From contig JAPUFN010000322.1 of the NCBI GenBank assembly GCA_027293665.1, positions 1 through 9,673 on the forward strand: DNA of 9,673 nucleotides, in the 5' to 3' direction. Of this stretch, positions 1 to 7,213 are shown piece after piece. The stretch comes from Gammaproteobacteria bacterium. Its GTDB lineage: Bacteria > Pseudomonadota > Gammaproteobacteria > Pseudomonadales > Azotimanducaceae. The notes beneath the pieces are model-generated. The model worked only from the letters and a program-made list of their open reading frames with translations. It was not told the origin of the DNA and ran no database searches. Within the stretch, counting starts at the first letter, position 1, and each line of letters starts with the position of its first letter. The position numbers and the translations under genes were made by a program.

Positions 1-11
1 CGGTGAGAACC

Positions 12-71
12 TCGAATTGGGAAAAACGAAAATCCATGTATCGACAGCTACCAATTCGATCAGCTGAATTG
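12..71. repeat. Competing inverted repeats around GAATTG/CAATTC
   Basis: TCGAATTGG at 12-20 and CCAATTCGA at 51-59 form a perfect 9-bp inverted repeat separated by 30 nt. CAATTC at 52-57 can instead pair with GAATTG at 66-71, giving a 6-bp stem with an 8-nt loop. The central copy can pair with only one partner at a time. The stretch lies on the 3' side of aceE and would be transcribed on the minus strand if the transcript runs on. No T-tract follows either stem, so I do not call a terminator. The repeats are seen directly; any switching role is speculation. Confidence 0.45.
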
Positions 72-94
72 TGACTGCTTCTTCACGTCAGTAT

Positions 95-140
95 CGTTAA
101 CTGCATCTCAAGTTAACGCTAACTGCTTCTCAAGTTAGCG
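95..140. repeat. Two tandem 8-bp stem / 8-nt loop hairpins with compensatory changes
   Basis: Unit 1 (95-118) has arms CGTTAACT and AGTTAACG around loop GCATCTCA. Unit 2 (117-140) has arms CGCTAACT and AGTTAGCG around loop GCTTCTCA. The units repeat every 22 bp and share the CG at 117-118. The stem difference T to C in one arm is matched by A to G in the other, so both stems stay perfect, while the loops differ by one base. A weaker third copy lies at 72-90: TGAC/GTCA arms around a GCTTCTTC core. The array is about 40 bp past the aceE stop codon and would be transcribed as its 3' UTR or as the aceE-aceF spacer. It could be an RNA structure or a tandem operator, since 22 bp is close to two helical turns. 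There is no poly-T for a terminator. Confidence 0.75.
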
Positions 141-182
141 CGCGCTGCCGAATTCGTCGTGTATCACGGCAAGTGCCCGCCG

Positions 183-2846
183 CTAGCTGGCAAACGGTTC
201 CGCTTTCGCCAGGTCCAGTCCCTGCTTGTGGGCGAACGTCACGGCGACCTCATGCGCCGTGAAGTTGTTGCGCGCAAGTGCTGACAACGCAGCCAACGCG
301 ATCCAGGCAGCCGAGACCTCGAAGTGCTGACGCAGCTTGTGGCGATCTTCAGATAAACCAAAACCATCTGTCCCCAACACGATGAAGGGGCCGGGAATCC
401 ACTTTGCGATCGTGAGTGGCAGCGCCTTCATGTAGTCACTTGCGGCAACAAATACACCTTGCTCACCGTGCAGCAGCCGCTGCACTAACGGCACATCGAC
501 CGCCTCGCCAGAAAGGTTAAGCAGCTGTTGCCGCTCGCAGGCCAACGCTTCACGCGCGAGCTCATTGTAGCTCGTGACACTCCACAGGTTGCTGCTCACC
601 CCTTGCTCGCGCAACAACTCCCGCGCCGCAATTACCTCCGTCATGATGGCGCCACTGCCAAACAGATTCACCGTAGCGCCAGCTTCGCGTTCCAGACAGT
701 ACATGCCAGCCAGGACGCCTTCCTCAACACCCTCTGGCATAGGCGGCATCAAATAGTTCTGATTGGTGAGCGTGAGATAGTAAAAGACGTCTTCATTGAG
801 CTCGTACATCCGACGGATGCCATCGCACACGATGAGCGCGATTTCGAACGCAAAAGCCGGATCGTAACTCTTGAGATTGGGAATCGTGTTGGCAACGAGA
901 TGGGAATGCCCATCCTGATGCTGCAGGCCTTCACCGTTGAGCGTGGTTCGTCCCGAAGTGCCGCCCAACAGGAATCCTTTGCACATCATGTCACCGCACG
1001 CCCAGATCATGTCACCGACACGCTGAAAACCGAACATCGAGTAGAAGATGTAGAAAGGAATCATGGGTAAGCCATGATTGGCATATGCCGTTCCGGCTGC
1101 AAGAAACGACGCCATAGCGCCAGTTTCGCAAATGCCTTCCTGCAGAATCTGGCCATCCTCTGCTTCCCGATAAGGGGCGATCGTGCCGGCGTCCACGGGT
1201 TGATACTGCTGCCCGGCTGGAGAGTAGATGCCGGCTTGTGGAAACAGGCCGTCCATGCCAAACGTGCGAGCCTCATCGGGGACGATGGGGACGATGTACC
1301 TGCCGAGCTTCTTGTCTCTTAACAAGCGAGCCAACATCCGAACGACGACCATTGTTGTCGAGACTTCCCGCTTGGAGCCTTCGAGCATGTCAGCAAACAG
1401 TTCGAGCGACGGTGCTTCGAGACGTTCACATTCGACGCGACGGGCAGGCAGGTATCCGCCAAGCGCCTCACGATGAGATTTCAGATACTGAATTTCTTCG
1501 GAGTCTGCACCAGGCAGGTAGAAATCCGCCCGGGCAATTTCTTCGTCTGACAAGGGTATATCCAGCCGCTTGGCAAGTTCACGCCGTTCGACCGGGTTGA
1601 GTTGTTTCTTCTGATGCACGGTGTTGCTGCCTTCGGTTCCCGGGCCGAGTCCATCACCTTTGACCGTCTTTAACAAAATGACACACGGTTTGTCTTTGCC
1701 ATCGGCGGCCTGCCGAAACGCCGCGTAGATTTTCTGGTGATCCTGGCCACCCCGTTTGATCGAGCGGATCTCTTCGTCCGTAAGCGTCTTCATCAACTCT
1801 TTGAGTTCCGGGGTCTTTTCCACCCAGTGCTCGCGGACAACGTCCCCTGAGGAAACGGTGTACATCTGATAGTCGCCATCGACCGCCTGCTCCATCCGCT
1901 CCTGCAGAATTCCGTGTTCATCGCGCGCCAGTATCTGATCCCAGCCGCCACCCCAGATCACCTTGATCACATGCCAGTCTGCTCCACGAAACGCTCGCTC
2001 GAGTTCCTGGATGATCTTGCCGTTACCGCGCACCGGACCGTCGAGCCGCTGCAGATTGCAGTTGATCACCAGGACCAGATTGCCGAGTGCTTCGCGGCTG
2101 GCAATGTTGATGGTTCCAAGGACTTCTGGCTCGTCGGCTTCACCGTCGCCGATGAATGTCCAGATCTTGCCACCGTTCCTGGGCTTCAAACCCCGACTCT
2201 CGAGGTACCTGGCAAAGCGCGCCTGATAAATCGCGCTCGGCGTGGATAGCCCCATGCTCGCGGTCGGCATCTGCCAGAACCAGGGCAGTCGCCGGGGGTG
2301 GGGATACGATGGCAAGCCACCACCGTCGGCCAGCTCGCGGCGGTAGTTGCCGATCTGTTGCGCACTCAAGCGGCCTTCCAGATATGCCCGGGCATACACG
2401 CCAGGTGCCGTGTGCGCCTGAAAGTGCACCTGATCACCGCCGTAGTCGTCGGTTCTCGCCCGGAAGAAATGGTTGAACCCCACTTCCATCATTGTGGCAG
2501 CCGACAGATAGGTCGCGATATGACCGCCGACGCCGCTGCCGCTGTCGACTGCCTGCAATACCATGGCAACTGCGTTCCAGCGAATGATGTTGCCGATACG
2601 CGTTTCGAGTTCGATGTTTCCCGGGTAGGCCGGCTGGTCGCGTAACTCGATTGTGTTCTTGTAAGGCGTATTGAGGGCAAGCGGTGTAGTGAGCAACCCC
2701 TGCTGGCTCAGATGGGCCTGAATGTTACTCAGCAACGAGCGGGCAGCGTCCGCACCGTGATTGGCGAGCACGTCATCCATGGCCTCAAGCCATTCCCGCT
2801 GTTCGTCGAGCCAGTCCTGGCCATCTTTTATGGTCTCTTGCGGCAA
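183..2846 (-). CDS. aceE: Pyruvate dehydrogenase E1 component, homodimeric type
   Basis: This is the thiamine-diphosphate E1 subunit of the cytoplasmic pyruvate dehydrogenase complex. It decarboxylates pyruvate and acetylates the lipoyl groups of AceF. The TPP/Mg site runs from GDGEADEPE (about residue 233) to VINCNLQRLDGP (about 260-268). The equivalent of the E. coli acetyl-transfer His is in NTVHQKK (about 411), and the catalytic Glu is in QILQEG (about 570). The stretch GGTSGRTTLNGEGLQHQDGH is strongly AceE-like. I chose TTG at 2846: it gives 887 residues, the length of E. coli AceE, and AAGGGGG sits 6 nt upstream. A further in-frame TTG at 2951 adds 35 residues with no family counterpart, and an internal ATG would cut into the conserved WLEA start. 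aceF would be expected beyond position 1. No pdhR lies beside it; its neighbour is a divergent hydrolase gene. Confidence 0.97.
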   Translation of the reverse strand: MPQETIKDGQDWLDEQREWLEAMDDVLANHGADAARSLLSNIQAHLSQQGLLTTPLALNTPYKNTIELRDQPAYPGNIELETRIGNIIRWNAVAMVLQAVDSGSGVGGHIATYLSAATMMEVGFNHFFRARTDDYGGDQVHFQAHTAPGVYARAYLEGRLSAQQIGNYRRELADGGGLPSYPHPRRLPWFWQMPTASMGLSTPSAIYQARFARYLESRGLKPRNGGKIWTFIGDGEADEPEVLGTINIASREALGNLVLVINCNLQRLDGPVRGNGKIIQELERAFRGADWHVIKVIWGGGWDQILARDEHGILQERMEQAVDGDYQMYTVSSGDVVREHWVEKTPELKELMKTLTDEEIRSIKRGGQDHQKIYAAFRQAADGKDKPCVILLKTVKGDGLGPGTEGSNTVHQKKQLNPVERRELAKRLDIPLSDEEIARADFYLPGADSEEIQYLKSHREALGGYLPARRVECERLEAPSLELFADMLEGSKREVSTTMVVVRMLARLLRDKKLGRYIVPIVPDEARTFGMDGLFPQAGIYSPAGQQYQPVDAGTIAPYREAEDGQILQEGICETGAMASFLAAGTAYANHGLPMIPFYIFYSMFGFQRVGDMIWACGDMMCKGFLLGGTSGRTTLNGEGLQHQDGHSHLVANTIPNLKSYDPAFAFEIALIVCDGIRRMYELNEDVFYYLTLTNQNYLMPPMPEGVEEGVLAGMYCLEREAGATVNLFGSGAIMTEVIAARELLREQGVSSNLWSVTSYNELAREALACERQQLLNLSGEAVDVPLVQRLLHGEQGVFVAASDYMKALPLTIAKWIPGPFIVLGTDGFGLSEDRHKLRQHFEVSAAWIALAALSALARNNFTAHEVAVTFAHKQGLDLAKAEPFAS

Positions 2847-2983
2847 ACGCTGCCCCCTTTTACTGCTCAGCCCACTCGTTGATTTGCTGAATCGTGAATG
2901 CCACGGCTGGCGGCTCCCGCGGCGATCGGGTAGTTTTCCGCCCAACGACAACCATAATCCATCCGCTGGTCGAGGGGGAGAAG
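2847..2983. promoter_or_regulatory. Divergent aceE / hydrolase intergenic region
   Basis: This 137-bp gap between two outward-reading genes must hold, or lead into, promoters for both. On the plus strand CATAAT at 2953-2958 is a possible -10, but no good -35 stands 16-18 bp upstream. The hydrolase ribosome site GAGGGGG lies at 2972-2978. On the minus strand the aceE ribosome site AAGGGGG begins directly after the TAA (2860-2862) of a 31-codon reading frame that starts with ATG at 2955. I see no clear operator palindrome. The regulatory role follows from the layout; the exact elements are weak. Confidence 0.4.
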
Positions 2984-3865
2984 ATGAGCGAGCAAACGCT
3001 AACGCAGGACAGTGTGAGCGCCAACGGGCTGGAGTTTCACTACCTCAGCCAGGGTAACGGACCACTGCTGCTTTGCCTGCATGGATTTCCGGACTGTCCG
3101 CAGACATTCGGCGCCCAATTCGAGTATTTCTCAGCGCTCGGCTACCGGGTGGTGGCCCCTTACATGCGCGGCTACCATCCCGCGACGATTCCTGCGGATG
3201 GTTGCTATCAGACTGCTGCGCTTGGCCACGACGCCAGCGCCCTCATCGATGCGCTGGGTTATGAACACGCCATAGTGTATGGCCACGACTGGGGCACGGC
3301 GGCAGCCCAGGCCGCGGCACTGTTCGCACCGGAAAAAGTCAGCCGGTTGATCACCTCAGCGGTCCCATACGGCACTGCGATGTTCGATGCATTCATCAGC
3401 AACGCCGAGCAACAGCGTCGCAGTTGGTACATGTTCTACTTCCAGTTGCCCTTCGCCGAAGCAGCCGTGTCTCTCAATGAGTATGCCTTCATCCGCCGGC
3501 TCTGGCAGGACTGGTCACCCGGCTGGGAGTTCCCGGAGTCTTCCCTCCAGGCAGTGATCAGCACCCTGGCAGAGCCCGGGGTTCTGACGGCCGCACTGGG
3601 TTACTACCGCGCCCTCTTCGAACCGGCGCAGCAGGCAGCCCGCTACGCAACAGACCAGGACCGGATCGGCGAGCCGATTACAGTGCCCGCCTTACACCTG
3701 CACGGCGCACTCGATGGTTGCATCGGCTCGGAACTGCTCGAGGGCATGGAACAATTCTTCAGTGCAGGCCTTACCATCGACGTGCTCCCGGCTGCGGGCC
3801 ACTTCCTGCATCAGGAAGATCCCGCGCACGTCAATGCGGCCATTGCGGCATTCCTCGAATCCTGA
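2984..3865 (+). CDS. Alpha/beta hydrolase, epoxide-hydrolase-like
   Basis: This 293-residue protein has the alpha/beta-hydrolase fold. HGFPDCPQTF (33-42) is the HGxP oxyanion-hole motif typical of epoxide hydrolases. GHDWG (100-104) places Asp102 as the nucleophile, as in epoxide hydrolases and haloalkane dehalogenases rather than Ser esterases. Asp244 in LHGALDG and His273 in AAGHFLHQEDP complete a likely triad. A cap region (about 130-230) is rich in Tyr and Trp, and tyrosines there could polarise an epoxide. There is no signal peptide, so it is probably cytosolic. ATG 2984 is preceded by GAGGGGGAGAAG, a strong ribosome site; an upstream in-frame start at 2894 would run back through the intergenic region. 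The substrate is unknown. Haloacetate or haloalkane dehalogenase activity is the main alternative. The PQQ dehydrogenase gene follows 50 bp later on the same strand. Confidence 0.9.
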   Translation: MSEQTLTQDSVSANGLEFHYLSQGNGPLLLCLHGFPDCPQTFGAQFEYFSALGYRVVAPYMRGYHPATIPADGCYQTAALGHDASALIDALGYEHAIVYGHDWGTAAAQAAALFAPEKVSRLITSAVPYGTAMFDAFISNAEQQRRSWYMFYFQLPFAEAAVSLNEYAFIRRLWQDWSPGWEFPESSLQAVISTLAEPGVLTAALGYYRALFEPAQQAARYATDQDRIGEPITVPALHLHGALDGCIGSELLEGMEQFFSAGLTIDVLPAAGHFLHQEDPAHVNAAIAAFLES

Positions 3866-3879
3866 TTACTGCACCGTTC

Positions 3880-3888
3880 TGCTAGAAT
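3880..3888 (+). promoter_or_regulatory. Extended -10 promoter for the PQQ dehydrogenase
   Basis: TGCTAGAAT fits the sigma-70 extended -10 form TGnTATAAT with one mismatch in the hexamer TAGAAT (3883-3888). No good -35 is seen, which is usual for extended -10 promoters. Transcription would start near 3895, about 20 nt ahead of the ATG at 3916, with the ribosome site GGAAGG at 3903-3908. The element lies just after the hydrolase stop codon, so the dehydrogenase may have its own promoter in addition to any readthrough. Confidence 0.45.
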
Positions 3889-3915
3889 TTGCCGCTCTTG
3901 GCGGAAGGCAAACAC

Positions 3916-6177
3916 ATGAATGACTGCATCTGGCTGCGAGGCTTGAGCCTCGCCAGTCTCTTCGCACTGGCGACCGCCTGTTCTGACGGCAACGACCCGG
4001 CAGCAACAGCAACTGACGATCCTGCGAAACAAGCGCGCGCGCCCATCCCGGGCGAAGCGATGTTGCAGGCTGTGAGAGCGGCAACGGTCACGATCAACGA
4101 TGACCGCGTGGTGGCGGCAGACACGGAGCCCGGAAACTGGCTGACGCACGGCCGAACCTACGATGAGCAGCGGCACAGTCCACTGCTCCAGATCAATGCG
4201 GACAATGTCGCCGAACTCGGACTTGCCTGGTATTGGGACACCGGAACCCGGCGTGGTCTGGAGGCGACGCCGATTGTCGTCGACGGCATCATGTTCTCCA
4301 CCGGCTCGTGGTCCGTGGTCTGGGCGCATGACGCGAAAACGGGCGAGCTGCTGTGGCGCTACGACCCACAGGTACCCCGGGAGTGGGGCAAGTACGCGTG
4401 TTGTGATGTGGTCAATCGTGGCGTAGCTGCCTGGAAAGGGCGCATCTATGCAGGGACGCTCGACGGTCGACTCATCGCTTTAGATGCAGCAACCGGACAG
4501 CTCGACTGGGAGGTGAGAACCACGAAAGCCGACCAGGCCTACACGATCACGGGTGCCCCGCGGATCATCAAGGACAAAGTTGTCATCGGTAACGGCGGCG
4601 CCGAATACGGTGTGCGCGGATACGTTACTGCTTACGCTACAGAAACCGGCGCGCAAGTCTGGCGCTTCTACACCGTTCCCGGCAATCCGGCGGAGCCGTT
4701 CGAGAGTCGCGCGATGGAACTCGCCGCCGCGACCTGGCGCGGCGGCAAATGGTGGGAAATCGGCGGCGGCGGTACAGTCTGGGACTCCATGGCCTACGAT
4801 CCCGAGTTGAATCTCCTCTATATTGGAGTTGGCAACGGCTCACCGTGGAATCGCTATATCCGCTCGCCGGGAGGTGGCGACAATCTTTACCTGTCTTCGA
4901 TCGTCGCGATCAACCCCGATAACGGCAGCATGGTCTGGCACTACCAGACGACGCCCGGTGATACCTGGGACTACACCGCTACCCAACACATGATCCTTGC
5001 GGATATCCAGATCGAAGGGCAGCAGCGCAAAGTCATCATGCAGGCGCCGAAAAACGGCTTCTTCTATGTGCTCGACCGCAGGAATGGCGAATTCATCTCA
5101 GCCGAAGCCTATGTGCCCGTGACCTGGGCCACCCACATCGACAAAGAGACCGGCCGTCCCGTGGAAAACCCCGATGCCCACTACGCCAACGACATGCGCA
5201 AGATTCGCCCATCACCCTACGGCGGACACAACTGGCACCCGATGACTTATTCGCCCGCGACAGGGCTCGTGTACATTCCGGCGCTGGATCTGAGCTTCAA
5301 ATACGCGCAGGAGAACGCATTCAAAGTGCAGCCCGGGGCCTGGAACACCGGCGTCGATTTCGCCCAGACCATCCCGTCGAAAGATCCCGATTCGATGATC
5401 GCCGACCTGCAGGATATCTCCGGCTACATTGCCGCCTGGGATCCGGTGACCCAGCAGGAAATCTGGCGTGTGCAACACAAGCTCGCCTGGAACGGTGGAC
5501 TGCTGAGCACAGCCGGCAATCTGCTGTTTCAGGGCCGCGCCGATGGCCAGTTCGCCGCCTACCGTGCCGACACGGGCGAACTCGTCTGGGAGTTTCAGAC
5601 CAACATCGGCATCATCGCACCACCGGTGACCTATAGCGTGGATGGTGAACAGTACATCGCGGTGATCGCAGGCTGGGGCGGCACCTTTGGTCTGTCTTCC
5701 GGTGTACCGCGGCATCGCGACAATGTGCTCAGCGAAGGCCGGATTCTGGCCTTCAAGCTGGGTGGCAAGACGCACTTACCACCGATCAGCGTGGCCTACA
5801 TCGACATCCCGCAGCCGCCGCCGATGGTAACCACGCCGGAACAGGTCGCCGCAGGCGAGCTGGCGTACCATCGCTACTGCGCCGGGTGCCACGCTCCCGG
5901 CGTAACTGCCAGCGGCGGCGGCGTGCCCGATCTGCGCTACAGCAGTGCCAGTACCCATCAGGCCTGGGATGCCATCGTTCGCGGCGGCGCCTACGTCGGC
6001 AACGGCATGGCGAGTTTCGCCCACGTTCTGGATGCAGCCGGTGCCGAGGCGATCCGTGCCTACATCGTCGAACAGACGAAGGCAACCATCGCGTTCTGCC
6101 AGAGCGACTACCGCAAGAACTATCCGGAGCTGCTGGAAACTGCCTGCACCCGACCGCAAGTGACCTTTACCGACTGA
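3916..6177 (+). CDS. PQQ-dependent alcohol dehydrogenase with fused cytochrome c (quinohemoprotein)
   Basis: This 753-residue periplasmic enzyme should oxidise an alcohol with PQQ and pass electrons through its own heme c. The N-terminus has a hydrophobic stretch ending ALATAC, so Cys22 is a probable lipoprotein cysteine, although Ala at -3 is not ideal. The beta-propeller shows the vicinal Cys162-Cys163 pair that contacts PQQ. The catalytic set matches methanol/ethanol dehydrogenases: Glu230 (GAEYGVRGY), Asn307 (GVGNGSPWN) and Asp352 (GDTWDYT). The residue two after Asp352 is Thr354, not the second Asp of lanthanide XoxF/ExaF enzymes, so calcium is predicted. The C-terminal cytochrome domain has CAGCH (655-659) and a probable axial Met698 in GNGMASF. 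ATG 3916 follows GGAAGG by 7 nt; an upstream TTG at 3889 would precede the ribosome site. The substrate is unknown. No pqq biosynthesis genes or separate cytochrome subunit are in view. Confidence 0.95.
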   Translation: MNDCIWLRGLSLASLFALATACSDGNDPAATATDDPAKQARAPIPGEAMLQAVRAATVTINDDRVVAADTEPGNWLTHGRTYDEQRHSPLLQINADNVAELGLAWYWDTGTRRGLEATPIVVDGIMFSTGSWSVVWAHDAKTGELLWRYDPQVPREWGKYACCDVVNRGVAAWKGRIYAGTLDGRLIALDAATGQLDWEVRTTKADQAYTITGAPRIIKDKVVIGNGGAEYGVRGYVTAYATETGAQVWRFYTVPGNPAEPFESRAMELAAATWRGGKWWEIGGGGTVWDSMAYDPELNLLYIGVGNGSPWNRYIRSPGGGDNLYLSSIVAINPDNGSMVWHYQTTPGDTWDYTATQHMILADIQIEGQQRKVIMQAPKNGFFYVLDRRNGEFISAEAYVPVTWATHIDKETGRPVENPDAHYANDMRKIRPSPYGGHNWHPMTYSPATGLVYIPALDLSFKYAQENAFKVQPGAWNTGVDFAQTIPSKDPDSMIADLQDISGYIAAWDPVTQQEIWRVQHKLAWNGGLLSTAGNLLFQGRADGQFAAYRADTGELVWEFQTNIGIIAPPVTYSVDGEQYIAVIAGWGGTFGLSSGVPRHRDNVLSEGRILAFKLGGKTHLPPISVAYIDIPQPPPMVTTPEQVAAGELAYHRYCAGCHAPGVTASGGGVPDLRYSSASTHQAWDAIVRGGAYVGNGMASFAHVLDAAGAEAIRAYIVEQTKATIAFCQSDYRKNYPELLETACTRPQVTFTD

Positions 6178-6193
6178 CGTAGGCTGTTACAGC

Positions 6194-6219
6194 GCTGCGG
6201 CTAGTCCAAAGCTGCGGCT
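6194..6219. repeat. Direct repeat in the convergent dehydrogenase / nuclease-family gap
   Basis: GCTGCGGCT occurs twice, at 6194-6202 and 6211-6219, in the 55-bp gap between two converging stop codons. A palindrome CAGCGCTG overlaps the first copy. I see no stem followed by a T-tract on either strand, so no intrinsic terminator can be called for either gene. This may be chance in a GC-rich gap. Confidence 0.3.
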
Positions 6220-6232
6220 GATCCGAGTTGTC

Positions 6233-7123
6233 TTAAACGGTCGCTTTCTGCTGTGCCGTTTGCTCGGCGCGAGCCACCGTGACCGAGATAGGCCGATGGT
6301 CCGACAGGCGGCAGTCGAGCACATCGTATTCACGAATGCTCAGGCTCGGCGAGACCAGAATGTGGTCGAGCGCCAGTGCCGGTTGCCAGGAGGGATAGGT
6401 CGGCAGCACGTTTTCCGCGGGCCGCAGATCAGTTTCTGCCAGGGGTGAGTTGAACAATAGATTTGCCAGGTGAGAGTTCATGTCGCCCATCACGACAACG
6501 TGCGACTCACCGTCAATCAGACGCTTCACGTAGTCGAGCTGCAACTTCCGCGAGCGCGCGCCGAGTGAAAGATGTAGAAGCACAACCAGGACGCTGGTAT
6601 CGGCATAGGGCAGACGCACGACGATGGCACCGCGTCCCGGGATCGCCCCGGGCAGCCGGTGATCTTCCATGCCATCCGGAGCAATCCGCGACAACAGCCC
6701 ACTGCCATGCTGGGCAAATGGTCCCAGGTCCCGATTGAGCTGGGTGTACCAGTAAGGAAAGCCGGCGTGATCGGCAATGTACTCGACCTGATTGATGAAG
6801 CCACTGCGAATGCTGCCAGCATCGATTTCCTGCAGGGCGACGAAATCATAGTCAGACACCACGTCGGCTATCCGCCGTAGATTGTGATTACGGCCCTCGT
6901 GAGGCAGTACGTGCTTCCAGCCTTTGGTGACATAGTGGCGGTATCTGCTCGTCCGGATGCCGACCTGGATGTTGTAAGTCAGAAATCGCAGGCCGCGCAC
7001 GCCTTCACCCGCGGCCGGGCGCATATCCTTCGACTCCGCGCGCCGCGGTTCATGGTGAGGGTGTATGTTGATTTCGGGGTCGATGGCCAATCGGTTGTCC
7101 CCGCGTTTCGCCCAGGCAAGCAT
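6233..7123 (-). CDS. Endonuclease/exonuclease/phosphatase (EEP) family protein
   Basis: The protein belongs to the EEP (DNase I / AP endonuclease-like) metal-dependent phosphodiesterase fold. Using ATG 7123 as residue 1, the core motifs appear in order: LTYNIQVG with Asn51, FVALQEID with Glu99, LLHLSLG with His184, VVMGDMNS with Asp214 and Asn216, ALDHIL with Asp253, and LSDHRP with Asp275-His276. All the usual metal and catalytic positions look intact. There is no signal peptide or membrane segment. The start is uncertain. ATG 7123 has GGAG 9 nt upstream and gives 296 residues. ATG 7195 gives 320 residues but lacks a good ribosome site. ATG 7024 lies closest to the domain. A homologue follows dsbA in Pseudomonas, as recalled, but its substrate there is unknown to me. 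The gene lies downstream of dsbA on the same strand and is probably cotranscribed. Confidence 0.9.
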   Translation of the reverse strand: MLAWAKRGDNRLAIDPEINIHPHHEPRRAESKDMRPAAGEGVRGLRFLTYNIQVGIRTSRYRHYVTKGWKHVLPHEGRNHNLRRIADVVSDYDFVALQEIDAGSIRSGFINQVEYIADHAGFPYWYTQLNRDLGPFAQHGSGLLSRIAPDGMEDHRLPGAIPGRGAIVVRLPYADTSVLVVLLHLSLGARSRKLQLDYVKRLIDGESHVVVMGDMNSHLANLLFNSPLAETDLRPAENVLPTYPSWQPALALDHILVSPSLSIREYDVLDCRLSDHRPISVTVARAEQTAQQKATV

Positions 7124-7213
7124 TGCAGTCTGCTCCAGTGATCTCACCAGAAGTCTAGCGCTACGCGGCGTTCGTGAATGTGGACTGTCTAGCATTTTGG
7201 CAATCGCAGCTCG

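Noticed and set aside
95..140. CRISPR-like or integron attC-like repeat
   Set aside because: There are only two good units, with no unique spacers between them, no cas or integrase gene, and no attC core sites.
149..156. Palindrome CGAATTCG
   Set aside because: A single 8-bp palindrome is expected by chance and has no partner element.
1..182. Intrinsic terminator after aceE
   Set aside because: The stems are AT-rich and lack a following run of T on the minus strand; TTTTCGTTTTT near 20-32 has no GC-rich stem directly before it.
528..1070. A 180-codon open frame on the plus strand opposite aceE
   Set aside because: It is antisense to highly conserved AceE sequence, and its translation has no recognisable motif and looks like a complement-frame shadow.
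2847..2951. Extending aceE to the TTG at 2951
   Set aside because: It adds 35 residues without family counterpart and bypasses the good ribosome site at the 2846 start, which gives exactly the E. coli length.
5212..5775. A 187-codon open frame on the minus strand opposite the PQQ dehydrogenase
   Set aside because: It overlaps fully conserved propeller sequence; long antisense frames are common at this GC content and no ribosome site or motif supports it.
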